A stretch of 64,000 bases of DNA from Pontibacter mangrovi (GCF_006385705.1 NZ_VFRQ01000003.1:124001-188000), one strand, 5' to 3'; positions 16,819 through 26,132 are shown, counted from the first letter of the stretch. Numbers and translations: made by a program. The notes: a model not told the origin generated them from the sequence alone.

Positions 16819-16977
16819 CTACGGTTTTACCTGCCGCTCCGGCTCATCGTCGTTGTCGAGGTATGAGTCGGGCTCCGGCTTCGGTGGCGTGTTCAGCACA
16901 CGCATGAAAAAGTATATCATCAGGCCGGTAACCAGTAACATGGTTCCGAGCATCACAACAAGTGCAGATGTATTCAT
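16819..16977 (-). CDS. MetS-like small subunit of NSS transporter
   Basis: A 52-residue membrane protein read from ATG 16977-16975: MNTSALVVMLGTMLLVTGLM then a charged tail ending EPERQVKP. It has one membrane span (about residues 4-26) and starts 6 bp after the stop of the sodium symporter on the same strand, with AAGGAAG in the end of that gene as ribosome site. Small proteins beginning MNTSA with one span, placed after an NSS-family gene, are known as MetS-type accessory subunits (MetPS methionine uptake in Corynebacterium). The Asp/Glu-rich cytoplasmic tail is longer than in the shortest family members. The function is by context and motif. Confidence 0.8.
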   Translation of the reverse strand: MNTSALVVMLGTMLLVTGLMIYFFMRVLNTPPKPEPDSYLDNDDEPERQVKP

Positions 16978-16983
16978 AGTTTC

Positions 16984-18636
16984 TTAAATTCTTCCTTCTC
17001 TAACTCTTTTTTTATACGCAACATAAACAAGCGCCGCAATGCTCAGGAACACGGCCACCAACAGTATGCGCGAGGCATTCACGAAGAACAGCGTGTCCTG
17101 CAGCTGCTGTATCACGGCAGGGTCGGTGGCTTCGGCCAGTTGGCGCTTCAGGCTCACATTTTTGATCTTGTTGATGATCGAGCTGTCGTCCAGCACCCAG
17201 TCGCCGGCAAAGGCCTTGGCCCAGTCGCCGCCTTTTGGCGTTACCAGCGATCCCACGAACACCCACAGCAGCAACAGCGGCGTCACGAATTTAATGATGT
17301 ACTTGTAGATGTACGGCACCTGGATATCGGCACCAGAGGTAATCTCGCGCCAGCCTTTGTTCATGCCGAACACCCAGGCAAACAGGATGGTCTCGAACAA
17401 GGCAAACACTACCAGTGATACGGTACCGGCCCAGTAGTCATACTCATCAAACACGCCATACTTAAAGAACAGTACGGTTGGCATGCCCAGGATGAGCACG
17501 ATCAGGCCGAAAGACCAGGCAGCAGGCTTGCGTCTCCAATTAAACTCATCTTGTAGGAAGCCGATCCAAGGCGTACCCATGGCCAGCGAGGAGGTGATAC
17601 CGGCGAAGAACAAGAGGCCGAACCACATGAAGCCAGCCACTGCGCCCAGCACGTCGCCCCACTGGAAGAACAGGTAAGGCAGCGTTTTAAAGCCAAGGCC
17701 CAGGCCACCCATCTGCACCAGCTCCACCACGCGGTCGATGCCGAGGTAACCGATAGAGATTGGAATAAGGATAGAGCTACCCAGCACAACCTCCACAAAC
17801 TCGTTCATCCAGCCCGCCGACATTGCGTTGAGGGCAATATCGTCTTTAGAGCGAACGTAAGAGGCGTAGCAGTGCACCGTACCCATACCTACCGACAGGG
17901 TAAAGAAGATCTGCCCGGCAGCGGCAAGCCACACGGTTGGCGACCAAAGTTCGTCGAAATTCGGAGTCCAGAGGAAGTTGAGGCCGGTTGCGCTATCGCT
18001 GATGGCACCGTCCACGCCCTGCTCTACGGTAAAGCCTTTGTAAGCCAGGAAAGCGCCGAAGACGATCAGCAGCGGCATACCGATCTTAGCCACGCGCTCC
18101 ACGCCCTTAGCCAGCCCCTGCGACAGAATCCAGGTGTTCAGCAGAAGGCACAGCACAAAGAACACGATCGGCTCAAAAGGGATGCCCAGCGTAGACTTGC
18201 CGATGGAAACATACTCGTTGAAGAAGGCGGCCACGCCGTCCTGGTCCAACCCGGAGAAAGTACCGGCCAGCGAGTGCATCACGTAAGAAAGGGTCCAGGA
18301 CTCGAGGTAGCAGTAGTAAGAGGCCACGGCAATGTTGGTCCAGATGCCGAACACGCCAATGTACTTCCAGAGGCGGTTTTTGTGCATGGTATCCACAATA
18401 AACGGCGTGGAGTGGTGCCCGAACTTGCCCCCGAAGCGGCCCATCGACCACTCTATCCAGAGCAGGGGAATACCCATTACCAGGAAACACACAAGGTAAG
18501 GAATGATAAAGGCGCCACCGCCATTTTGTACTGCCTGCACCGGGAAGCGCAGGAAGTTACCGAGACCTACGGCGTTACCGGCCATTGCCAGGATAAGCCC
18601 GACGCGTGAGCCCCAGGATTCTTTGTTAGCACTCAT
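16984..18636 (-). CDS. Sodium-dependent transporter, NSS/SNF family
   Basis: A 550-residue inner-membrane symporter of the neurotransmitter:sodium symporter family. The N-terminal signature GNAVGLGNFLRFPVQAVQNG (TM1, sodium and substrate unwound region) and the TM2 segment are well preserved; about 12 membrane helices are visible. It imports an amino acid with Na+; the pairing with a MetS-like subunit suggests methionine or a related aliphatic amino acid (inference). The gene contains no AAGTATA-type words across 1.65 kb, unlike most neighbours. Confidence 0.93.
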   Translation of the reverse strand: MSANKESWGSRVGLILAMAGNAVGLGNFLRFPVQAVQNGGGAFIIPYLVCFLVMGIPLLWIEWSMGRFGGKFGHHSTPFIVDTMHKNRLWKYIGVFGIWTNIAVASYYCYLESWTLSYVMHSLAGTFSGLDQDGVAAFFNEYVSIGKSTLGIPFEPIVFFVLCLLLNTWILSQGLAKGVERVAKIGMPLLIVFGAFLAYKGFTVEQGVDGAISDSATGLNFLWTPNFDELWSPTVWLAAAGQIFFTLSVGMGTVHCYASYVRSKDDIALNAMSAGWMNEFVEVVLGSSILIPISIGYLGIDRVVELVQMGGLGLGFKTLPYLFFQWGDVLGAVAGFMWFGLLFFAGITSSLAMGTPWIGFLQDEFNWRRKPAAWSFGLIVLILGMPTVLFFKYGVFDEYDYWAGTVSLVVFALFETILFAWVFGMNKGWREITSGADIQVPYIYKYIIKFVTPLLLLWVFVGSLVTPKGGDWAKAFAGDWVLDDSSIINKIKNVSLKRQLAEATDPAVIQQLQDTLFFVNASRILLVAVFLSIAALVYVAYKKRVREGRI

Positions 18637-18787
18637 AAATAAGGTAGAAGTGTTTAGTTAGTTTAGATTGGTTTAGGTGTTGGTTGGTGATTTTGTCTTA
18701 ATCGGCTGAAATTTAAGGATACAATATAGGTAATGGTTCGGATAGCTGCATTAAAAATCAGATATTTTTAATGTTATGGCGATAAAA

Positions 18788-19699
18788 TTACCTCAGCTGC
18801 TCCGCCTGCTCTGCCACCACCCGGATGCCCTCTGCAAAAGTATGCGGCCGGTAGCCCAGGTCAGTCTCTGCTTTGCGGATGATAAAGCCCGTGCGCGGCG
18901 GTCGTTTGGCCGGCTGCGAGAAGGTGCTGGCGTCCGCTTTATCGATCAGCGACTTGTCCAGGGAGAAGTAATCGGCTACCTGCATGGCCATGTCGTAAGG
19001 GGTGAGCATTTCGGAGCCGGAGATGTTGTAGATGCCCTCGGCGTCTTTTTCGGCGGCCAGCCAGCAGCCCATGGCCAGGTCCTCGGCGAGCGTGGGGGTG
19101 CGGTACTGGTCGGTCACCACTTTTATCACCTTGCCCGCCTGCAGGCTATCGCGCACCCACAGCACAATGTTCGTGCGGCCGTAGTCGTGCACCACGCCAA
19201 ACACCAGCACTGTGCGCAGGATGGCCCACTTGCATGTGGCCTTCTTCACGATCTCCTCTGCCATCAGCTTGGTTTCGCCATAGAAGTTCACCGGTTTGGC
19301 CTCTGCCTCCTCATCGTAAGGGCCGGCCTCACCGTCAAAAATAAAGTCGGTGCTGACGTGGATGAGGTGCACGTTATACTTCTCGCAGGCATTTACCAGG
19401 TACTGCACGGCATCGCGGTTCAGCAGCAGGGCGCCGTCGCGGTCGCTCTCGCACTGGTCCACGTTGGTCATGGCGGCGGTATGGATGATGTGCGTCGGGC
19501 GGAACTCGCTTACCACCTGCTCCACCTGCTGCGGGTTAGTCACGTCCATGCTTCGGAACGGCAGCGTAGGGTACAGCTCGGCCAGTTTGTTTTCGCCCCG
19601 GCTGGTGGCCAGTATTTCAATATCCTGCTTCGGTAGCAGCAGTTCGGCCAGCTTTTGGCCCAGCAGCCCATTGGAGCCGGTTATGAGTATGCGCTTCAT
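18788..19699 (-). CDS. SDR reductase, RmlD (dTDP-4-dehydrorhamnose reductase)-like
   Basis: A 303-residue extended short-chain dehydrogenase. The NAD(P) loop is GSNGLLGQ (residues 8-15); HVSTDFIFDG and the catalytic YGETK (Tyr-x3-Lys) follow, as in RmlD. It may make dTDP-rhamnose or reduce another nucleotide-sugar or S-adenosylmethionine-related substrate (MAT2B-like proteins share this fold). No rmlA, rmlB or rmlC gene is nearby, so the substrate is not established. It follows the cyclophilin gene with a 3-bp gap and is very likely cotranscribed with it. Confidence 0.85.
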   Translation of the reverse strand: MKRILITGSNGLLGQKLAELLLPKQDIEILATSRGENKLAELYPTLPFRSMDVTNPQQVEQVVSEFRPTHIIHTAAMTNVDQCESDRDGALLLNRDAVQYLVNACEKYNVHLIHVSTDFIFDGEAGPYDEEAEAKPVNFYGETKLMAEEIVKKATCKWAILRTVLVFGVVHDYGRTNIVLWVRDSLQAGKVIKVVTDQYRTPTLAEDLAMGCWLAAEKDAEGIYNISGSEMLTPYDMAMQVADYFSLDKSLIDKADASTFSQPAKRPPRTGFIIRKAETDLGYRPHTFAEGIRVVAEQAEQLR

Positions 19700-19702
19700 A
19701 GG

Positions 19703-20353
19703 TTATTTCTTTTCCAGGGTTTGGGTGTTGTAGTTGTAATCATACTTCTTGGCGATCTTTTTCTTCTTCACACTCTCCACCGTCACCTTCATTTTGATAT
19801 CTGTCATGGGGCGGTCGCGGCCGTCGGTTGGCTGCTCGGCAATCTTGTCTATCACGTCCAGGCCGTCCACCACCTGCCCGAACACGGTGTATACCTCGTC
19901 CAGCATCGGGGCGCCGTCGTGGTTCTCCACAATATAGAACTGCGATCCGCTGCTGGCCCGCTCCGGATTTACGAAGTCGCCCTGGCGGGCAGCGGCCACG
20001 GCGCCGCGCACATGCTTGTGCGCCGGGTTTATCTCGGCAGGCACCGTGTAGCCGGGGCTGCCGGCGCCGTCGTTGCGCGGGTTGTCGTCTTTGGAGTTCG
20101 GGTCGCCGCCCTGGATCATAAAGCCATCTATTACTCTGTGGAAGGTGGTGCCGTCGTAAAAGCCCTCCTTGGTATGCTTCAGGAAGTTGGCCTTGTGCTG
20201 CGGCGTATCGTCGAACAGCACCAATTTAATGTCGCCTTGTGGCGTGGAGATAGTGACGAGCTGGTCTTTGCCCTTCGGTTTTTGGGCCAGCACCGCCAGC
20301 GGCAGCACCAGGGCAAGCAGCGCGGCAGCCGCTGTTCTCTTCAGTAGTTTCAT
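19703..20353 (-). CDS. Periplasmic cyclophilin-type peptidylprolyl isomerase
   Basis: A 216-residue protein with a signal peptide (residues 1-23, ending LPLAVLAQ) and a cyclophilin domain. The active-site segment FHRVIDGFMIQGGDPN and the GSPGYTVPAEI stretch, where cyclophilins often have an acidic insertion, are clear. It catalyses cis-trans isomerisation of Xaa-Pro bonds during folding in the periplasm. A minus-strand TAAATTTG (20417-20410) is a candidate -7 box about 57 bp upstream of the start. The RmlD-like gene follows immediately. Confidence 0.92.
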   Translation of the reverse strand: MKLLKRTAAAALLALVLPLAVLAQKPKGKDQLVTISTPQGDIKLVLFDDTPQHKANFLKHTKEGFYDGTTFHRVIDGFMIQGGDPNSKDDNPRNDGAGSPGYTVPAEINPAHKHVRGAVAAARQGDFVNPERASSGSQFYIVENHDGAPMLDEVYTVFGQVVDGLDVIDKIAEQPTDGRDRPMTDIKMKVTVESVKKKKIAKKYDYNYNTQTLEKK

Positions 20354-20634
20354 GCTTCTGTATAGATAGTTTTAGTAGGTGTTTGCTCCAACTGCGGGCA
20401 GCAGGATTTCAAATTTAAGCCTTTTTCGCACTTCTTTATACTTTACAGCTTTTTAATAAGCCGTTGCGTTGGCTACAGCCGTATTATTATTTTCCCCCAG
20501 CTTTAGGTATCCCCAAACATTGAATTATACTTATTTTTAAATGAACTGACAGGGGCAATCTGGCTCCAAACTTTACTTTAGCGGCAGAAATGGTTAAATT
20601 TAAGGAAAGTGACTAATCAACTAACCCATAATAG

Positions 20635-22191
20635 ATGAAGAGATTCTTACTTTCTGCAGCGCTCAGTCTGGGGGCCTGTAGTCCGCTGCTTGCCCAGACA
20701 CACAAGACAACAGTAGATGAACAGATTGACGCCACTATTGGCCCAGCGGCCCAGTTTATCTCCGACATTATTTTTTACGAGGTGAATATAGCTGGCAACG
20801 GCATTCCGCTCATCCTGGTGTGGCTGCTGGCAGGCGCTGTTTTCTTTACACTGTACCTCGGCTTTATCAACATCAGGGGCTTTAGGCATGCACTGGATAT
20901 TGTGCGCGGCAAGTATAACCAGGAGGATGCCCCCGGCGAAGTATCGCATTTTCAGGCCCTGACAGCTGCCGTTTCGGGCACGGTGGGGCTTGGAAACATC
21001 GCCGGTGTGGCCATAGCCATTTCTCTGGGTGGCCCGGGCGCCACGTTCTGGATGATTTTGGCCGGACTGCTGGGCATGTCGTCTAAGTTCGTGTCGTGCA
21101 CGCTGGGCGTAAAGTACCGCGACAACCACGAAGACGGCACTGTTTCGGGCGGGCCGATGCATTACCTGAACAAGGGCCTGAAAGAGCGCGGCATGGCTGG
21201 TGTAGGTAAGTTCCTGGCAGCATTCTTTGCCATTATGTGCATTGGCGGGGCTATCGGGGCCGGCAACATGTTCCAGATAAACCAGGCCACGCAACAGTTT
21301 ATAGCTGTAACCGGCGGCGAGGCCGGCTCCTGGTTCGGGCAAGGCAATGCCTGGATCTTCGGGTTGATCATGGCGGTGCTGGTAGGCCTGGTGATACTGG
21401 GCGGCATGAAGAGCATTGCCCGCGTTACCGAGAAAGTAGTGCCCCTGATGTGCGGCATCTACATTGTGGCGGCCCTTATTGTGCTGGCCACCAACTACAC
21501 GCACATCCCTGGCGCTTTCGAGGCTATTTTTGAGGGAGCCTTCACGGCCTCTGCCATCGGTGGCGGTGTGGTAGGCGTGATGATTCAGGGCCTGCGCCGC
21601 GGCATGTTCTCCAACGAGGCAGGCATTGGCTCGGCTTCTATCGCGCACTCTGCCGTGAAGACCAACGTACCCGTAACGGAAGGCTTTGTGGCATCGCTGG
21701 AACCGTTTATCGACACGGTAGTGGTTTGCACCATGACGGCCCTGGTGATTGTGGTAACGGGCGCTTACGAGATGGACGCTGCCGGCGACGGCATCGCGCT
21801 TACCTCCACGGCCTTTGCCACTGTTATCGATTGGTTCCCGATGATCCTGGCTGCCGCCGTTATACTTTTCGCCTTCTCCACCATGATCACCTGGTCTTAC
21901 TACGGCCTTAAATCCTGGACATACCTGTTCGGGCACAACAAAGGTGCCGACATTAGCTTCAAGCTCCTGTTCTGTGCCTTTGTGGTGCTGGGTGCCCCCA
22001 TGCAACTGGGAAGCGTGGTGGCTTTCTCCGATGCCATGCTCTTTGCCATGAGTATCCCGAACATGATCGGCTTATACCTGCTCTCCCCAATCGTGAAGCG
22101 CGAGATGCAGGACTTCCTAGCCTACGCCCGCTCTACCGATAACAAGGAGCTGAGCAAGGAGGCCGTACAGGCTGAGGCAGCTAAAGTATAA
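20635..22191 (+). CDS. Alanine/glycine:sodium symporter, AGCS family
   Basis: A 518-residue inner-membrane symporter. An N-terminal hydrophobic stretch ending LLAQ (about residues 1-22) looks like a signal sequence and precedes the first true membrane helix. Family motifs include [28 protein letters not shown] and [18 protein letters not shown], which match the alanine or glycine:cation symporters. It imports small neutral amino acids with Na+. The last codons, AAA GTA TAA, form the AAGTATAA word. The downstream terminator is a perfect hairpin. Confidence 0.95.
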   Translation: MKRFLLSAALSLGACSPLLAQTHKTTVDEQIDATIGPAAQFISDIIFYEVNIAGNGIPLILVWLLAGAVFFTLYLGFINIRGFRHALDIVRGKYNQEDAPGEVSHFQALTAAVSGTVGLGNIAGVAIAISLGGPGATFWMILAGLLGMSSKFVSCTLGVKYRDNHEDGTVSGGPMHYLNKGLKERGMAGVGKFLAAFFAIMCIGGAIGAGNMFQINQATQQFIAVTGGEAGSWFGQGNAWIFGLIMAVLVGLVILGGMKSIARVTEKVVPLMCGIYIVAALIVLATNYTHIPGAFEAIFEGAFTASAIGGGVVGVMIQGLRRGMFSNEAGIGSASIAHSAVKTNVPVTEGFVASLEPFIDTVVVCTMTALVIVVTGAYEMDAAGDGIALTSTAFATVIDWFPMILAAAVILFAFSTMITWSYYGLKSWTYLFGHNKGADISFKLLFCAFVVLGAPMQLGSVVAFSDAMLFAMSIPNMIGLYLLSPIVKREMQDFLAYARSTDNKELSKEAVQAEAAKV

Positions 22192-22200
22192 AAAGTCTAC

Positions 22201-22263
22201 TCTAAAGTATAAAAAGAAGGGCCGCCTGCATGATGCAGGCGGCCCTTCTTTTTATACTTTAGA
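22201..22263. terminator. Bidirectional terminator, perfect 30-bp hairpin
   Basis: A perfect 30-bp stem (22201-22230 with 22234-22263) closes a 3-nt loop, TGA. The outer part of each arm is the AAGTATAA / TTATACTT word; the inner part is AAGAAGGGCCGCCTGCA. It separates the convergent AGCS and hemC genes. Confidence 0.93.
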
Positions 22264-22317
22264 GTCCTGCCGCAAGGTTAGCGATAGCGTAATTTGCGGC
22301 AGGTATTTGCCTTAAAC

Positions 22318-23268
22318 TTATTCCCCTCTCTCGGTTCGGATACTTTTCAGGATCTCATCGCCGCCCTGGTTCAGGATGATGTTTGCCAGTTCCTCTCCCA
22401 GTTCTTCGGCGGTTACAGTTGGGCCCTGCAGCGTCTCCTGCAGCAACGTCTGCCCGTCCAGGCTCACGATGCCGCCGGTTATACTTACACCCTCTCCGTT
22501 TAGCCTTGCCAGCGCAAAGGATGGGATGCTGCATCCGCCCTCCATCGTGCGCAGAAAAGCACGCTCAGCCAGCAGGCACACATGCGTTTCGGTATGGTTC
22601 AGCGCCTGCTTCAGGGCTTTCTTCAGCTCCGGCTCCAGGTTTTTGGCGCACTCAATCGCTACACTACCCTGCCCGGCGGCCGGCACAAACTCATCCTCCG
22701 GAAACGTGTGCACGATCAGGTTATCATAGCCCATGCGGTACACCCCGGCATAGGCCAGCATCAGCGCGTCAAACTGCCGCTCCTCCAGCTTGCGCAGGCG
22801 CGTCTGCAGGTTCCCTCTTGATTCGGCGGTGCCGATATTTGGGTAATATTTCTTCAAAAGAGCCTTTCGGCGGGTGGAGGAAGTGCCGATAATAGCGTTG
22901 CTCTCGCGCTCCAGCTTAAAGTCTGGGTCGAAGCTCAGGATCACGTCGTTTACCTGCTCGCGCTCCATAAACGCCACCAGTTCCAGGTCTGCAGGTATAC
23001 TTGACTGCACGTCCTTCGCGCTGTGCACGGCAATCTCCACCTGCCCCTCGCGCAGCGCCACTTCCAGCTCCTCGGTAAACACGCCTTTCGAGCCGATCTT
23101 GTCCAATGATTTATCCAGCACCTGGTCTCCTTTGGTGCTGATGATCACCAGCTCGGTTTTAAAGCCGGCGGCCTGAAGTTTCTCAGCGGCATTTTCGGCT
23201 TGCCACAGGGCCAGCTTGCTGCCGCGCGTACCAATGCGTATCGTTTTATCCTTTACGTTTTCTGCCAT
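22318..23268 (-). CDS. hemC: Hydroxymethylbilane synthase (porphobilinogen deaminase)
   Basis: A 316-residue enzyme that polymerises four porphobilinogen molecules to hydroxymethylbilane, in haem synthesis, in the cytoplasm. IGTRGSKLALWQA opens the domain, ISTKGD and AVHSAKDVQ follow, GTSSTRRKA is the substrate-binding Arg loop, and the dipyrromethane-cofactor Cys is in EGGCSIP (about residue 246). The C-terminal domain 3 is complete. It stands alone here; no other hem genes are nearby. Confidence 0.97.
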   Translation of the reverse strand: MAENVKDKTIRIGTRGSKLALWQAENAAEKLQAAGFKTELVIISTKGDQVLDKSLDKIGSKGVFTEELEVALREGQVEIAVHSAKDVQSSIPADLELVAFMEREQVNDVILSFDPDFKLERESNAIIGTSSTRRKALLKKYYPNIGTAESRGNLQTRLRKLEERQFDALMLAYAGVYRMGYDNLIVHTFPEDEFVPAAGQGSVAIECAKNLEPELKKALKQALNHTETHVCLLAERAFLRTMEGGCSIPSFALARLNGEGVSITGGIVSLDGQTLLQETLQGPTVTAEELGEELANIILNQGGDEILKSIRTERGE

Positions 23269-23354
23269 GTTATACTTTTTGTGAGGCTGCTTTATACTTT
23301 ATACTTCCTCAGCACCTCAGTTTATACTTTCATTGAGGGTGAAGCCAGTTTGAG

Positions 23355-23431
23355 AACCCACCCCTACCCCTCCCAGGAGGGGAATAATTTGTGCTGACGA
23401 ACAATCAGCAATTAACAATTTAACAATTACC
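23355..23431. repeat. Intergenic repeat tract, hemC to holB
   Basis: ACCCCTCCCAGGAGGGGAAT (about 23365-23385) is a palindromic unit that also occurs at about 15680, 33470, 43682 and, altered, 45150 and 63840. To its right is a run of AACAAT/CAATTAACAATTTAAC words (23400-23427) like those at 24571-24704, 27737-27762 and 61446-61590. Several TATACTT words lie at 23270-23330. Confidence 0.75.
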
Positions 23432-23432
23432 C

Positions 23433-24557
23433 CTACCCTTTACGCAGGTAACCGGCAATCTGCAGCGAGCTGTCCACGAAAACCATCTTAGGGTTAGCGT
23501 TGCGCTCGATATGGTAATGGGCCTGGTTCAGCTCCTCGGCCAGCTCGCCGGCGTTGTTGCCTGTTATCACCTTCGAGAATTTCTGCACAAAATCCAGCTC
23601 GGCGGGCGGCAGGAACGCGATCAGCGAGGCATCCACGCCGTAGAGCATCACCTTCCGGAACAGGTTGAGCGCGTAGAGCAAAAAGTTCTTCTGGTTCTCG
23701 CGGCCCAGCTTCTGAAACTCCTCGCTCATCTCCACTAAATTACTCACTTTTCGACTGTAGCAGTGGCGCATCCAGGCAGTGAAGAAGGTGAAATAGTCGC
23801 TGCTGATCTCGCTGGTGAGCTTGGCGGCGGCGTTCAGGTTGCCCTCGGCCAGCTGTGCCACCTGCCGGGCGCGGTCGTTATCGAGGTTATATTTCTGCTG
23901 CACGTACTGCACCACCTCCTGCTCGGTAAAGTTGCGCACCTGCATGATCTGCGTGCGCGAGGTAATGGTGGCCAGCAGCTTCTCCGCCGACTGTGCCACC
24001 AGCAGAAACACCGTTTGGGCCGGCGGCTCCTCCAGCAGCTTCAGCAGGGCGTTGGCCGCAGAAGGGTGCATCAACTCGGGCAGCCAGATCACCACGATCT
24101 TATAGCTCGCCTCAAAGGCCTTCAGCGATACCAGCTTTACCAGTTGGCGACTCTCGTCTTTCGAGATAATGCCCTGCTTGTTTTCTGCCCCGATGTGCTG
24201 CATCCACTCGTTCAGGCCCTGGTAGGGGCTGGCAAGTATAAACTCGCGCCACTCGTTCATGAACTTGCTGCTCAGCGCATCCTTGCTTACCGATTTTGTG
24301 GCCGTTACCGGCATCACGAAGTTAAAGTCGGGGTGCACCAGCTTGTTCATTTTCACGCAGCTGCCGCATGTTCCACATGAATCATCGGGCTGCTTGTCCT
24401 CGCAGTTGATGTAGGTGGCATAGGCCAGCGCCAAGGCCAGGTTCGCGCTCCCCTCCTGCCCCAGAAAAAGCTGCGCATGCGCCACATGGTTCTGCTGCAC
24501 CGATTTCAGCAACAGCTGCTTCGTTTCCTGATGTCCTAATATCTGTGAGAACTGCAC
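23433..24557 (-). CDS. holB: DNA polymerase III subunit delta'
   Basis: A 374-residue clamp-loader subunit. GHQETKQLLLKSVQQN opens the AAA domain. The Walker A position is degenerate (LGQEGSANLALALA), as expected for delta', which does not hydrolyse ATP. The zinc-binding cluster C..CGTCGSC lies at about residues 53-67, and VIWLPELMHPSAANALLKLLEEPP is the Walker B/SRC-like segment. It loads the sliding clamp in replication. In many relatives this gene sits beside ricT; here the two are 20 kb apart. Confidence 0.93.
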   Translation of the reverse strand: MQFSQILGHQETKQLLLKSVQQNHVAHAQLFLGQEGSANLALALAYATYINCEDKQPDDSCGTCGSCVKMNKLVHPDFNFVMPVTATKSVSKDALSSKFMNEWREFILASPYQGLNEWMQHIGAENKQGIISKDESRQLVKLVSLKAFEASYKIVVIWLPELMHPSAANALLKLLEEPPAQTVFLLVAQSAEKLLATITSRTQIMQVRNFTEQEVVQYVQQKYNLDNDRARQVAQLAEGNLNAAAKLTSEISSDYFTFFTAWMRHCYSRKVSNLVEMSEEFQKLGRENQKNFLLYALNLFRKVMLYGVDASLIAFLPPAELDFVQKFSKVITGNNAGELAEELNQAHYHIERNANPKMVFVDSSLQIAGYLRKG

Positions 24558-24570
24558 TGATGTAAATGGC

Positions 24571-24704
24571 TAAATTGTTGATTGCTGATTGTTAATTGCT
24601 CTGGATTGATTTGCTTGTTGGGAGCGTGCGTGGCAGTCGCTTCATTAGCTAGCGACAACTTACGTTCACAAGAACAACAATCGGCAATTAACAATCAAGA
24701 ATTA
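24571..24704. repeat. Inverted A/T-rich words flanking holB-GlmU spacer
   Basis: Words of the GTTGATTGCTGATTGTTAATT type at 24577-24598 face words of the ACAATCGGCAATTAACAATC type at 24678-24696. The arms are imperfect. They match the A/T-rich repeat class seen at 23400-23427, 27737-27762 and 61446-61590. Confidence 0.6.
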
Positions 24705-25907
24705 TACTTTCTTATCCCAGACGCGGTACTGCTGGGTTTCTTCAAAGATGTGGTTCAGGATGCCGCGTTCCACTTCATCCAGCAGCATGTTGCGGCGGCC
24801 CATTACTTTCTCGGCCACCTCTACCACCTTGCGCATCTGAAACGTTTCGAAGCCGGCCGCGCCGCCCCAGCTGAACGAAGGGATGAAGTTACGAGGGAAG
24901 CCCGGGCCGAAGATGTTGGCGCTTACGCCCACCACCGTGCCGGTGTTAAACATGGTATTGATGCCGCACTTGCTGTGGTCGCCCATAATGAGGCCACAGA
25001 ACTGCTGGCCCGTATTTTTGAAGCCGCCTTTAGCATAGTTCCAGATCTTTACCTCGGCGTAGTTGTTCTTCAGGTTAGAGGTGTTGGTGTCGGCGCCAAT
25101 GTTGATCCACTCGCCCAGCACCGAGTTGCCCAGGTAGCCTTCGTGGCCTTTGTTGGTGTAGCCGAAAATAACCGAGGCTGCCACCTCGCCGCCTATTTTG
25201 CAGAACGGGCCGATGCTCACGTCGCCGCGCATCTTGCCGCCCACGTTCACGTTGCTCTCCTCGCCCAAGGCAAAAGGCCCTTTTATCACCGCCCCCTCGT
25301 GCACCTGTGCGTTTTTGCCCAGGTAAATCGGGCCGTTCTCCGCATTAAGTATGGCCGCCCTGATTTTCACACCTTCCTCAATAAAGATGTCCTCCTCGTT
25401 GTACACTATGGTATACTTGTCGCCGATGGGCTGGCTCTGGCGGCCTTCGGTTAGCAACGTATAATCGCTGCGGATCTGGCTGCCGTTCTCCAGGAATATA
25501 TCCCACACATTACGGATTACGGTGCACGGGCCGCACTCCCGCCTTACCGGAGAGGTATAGGCGATAAGTTCTTCCAAGGTATGCAGTTCCAGGCTGTCGC
25601 CGTTGATGGCCACCAGGAGGTCGTCAAAATACAGTGCCTCTCCCATCTTCAGCGCTTGCACTTGCTCCACCAACTCCTGGTTAGGGCACACCGCGCCGTT
25701 TATGTAGAGGTTGTTGATGCCAAACGCAACGCCATACTTGGCCTGCAGGTATGGCTGGGTAAGGTACGACACAGCGGCGCTTATATACTTGCTCCACTTC
25801 TCGGCAATGGTTAGGATGCCAACGCGCATATCTGCCACTGGCCTGGTAAAGGTCAGCGGCAGCAGATCTTGCCGGATAGCCGGGTCATCAAAAAGGATGA
25901 TATTCAT
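24702..25907 (-). CDS. GlmU-family putative sugar nucleotidyltransferase (Bacteroidota type)
   Basis: A 401-residue protein with a divergent N-terminal domain (residues 1-190) and a C-terminal left-handed beta-helix (about 190-360) made of hexapeptides such as GPIYLGKNAQVHEGAVIKGP, VSIGPFCKIGG and SVLGEWINIGADT. The arrangement resembles GlmU, but the N-terminus starts MNIILFDDPAIRQDLLPLTF and lacks the GxGxRM nucleotide-binding loop, so activity as a UTP transferase is uncertain. The family is conserved in Bacteroidota and is annotated as GlmU-like or putative sugar nucleotidyltransferase. The stop is in AAA GTA TAA, an AAGTATAA word. Confidence 0.8.
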   Translation of the reverse strand: MNIILFDDPAIRQDLLPLTFTRPVADMRVGILTIAEKWSKYISAAVSYLTQPYLQAKYGVAFGINNLYINGAVCPNQELVEQVQALKMGEALYFDDLLVAINGDSLELHTLEELIAYTSPVRRECGPCTVIRNVWDIFLENGSQIRSDYTLLTEGRQSQPIGDKYTIVYNEEDIFIEEGVKIRAAILNAENGPIYLGKNAQVHEGAVIKGPFALGEESNVNVGGKMRGDVSIGPFCKIGGEVAASVIFGYTNKGHEGYLGNSVLGEWINIGADTNTSNLKNNYAEVKIWNYAKGGFKNTGQQFCGLIMGDHSKCGINTMFNTGTVVGVSANIFGPGFPRNFIPSFSWGGAAGFETFQMRKVVEVAEKVMGRRNMLLDEVERGILNHIFEETQQYRVWDKKV

Positions 25908-26063
25908 ACTACAAAAGTATAAAATTTACCCCAAAACAGTGTAAATAAACAGTTATGAGCGGTAATATTTCAGGATTGGGAGTCAGCAGAGGCCGCTGGT
26001 GCCAAGCGTGCACGTACAACAGCCTCAGGAGGAGCATCAATCCAGGCCAGCCACACAGGGCCA

Positions 26064-26098
26064 TAAAAAAAGCCTTCCCGGAATATCTCGGGAAGGCT
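26064..26098 (-). terminator. Terminator of rpmE2
   Basis: A 10-bp stem AGCCTTCCCG (26071-26080 with 26089-26098) has a seven-A run to its left (26064-26070), giving hairpin plus U-run on the minus strand, 35 bp after the rpmE2 stop. Confidence 0.88.
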
Positions 26099-26132
26099 TC
26101 TCTTTTGAAACGTTTTAACCGGAATAAACCGC

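Noticed and set aside
20647..22005. 452-codon minus-strand frame opposite the AGCS symporter
   Set aside because: Shadow of a GC-rich membrane gene; no start context, and sequence is His/Gly/Arg-rich without family features.
25912..25919. TACTTTTG as the promoter of the GlmU-like gene
   Set aside because: It would put the transcript start at the ATG and lacks a well-spaced -33 box.
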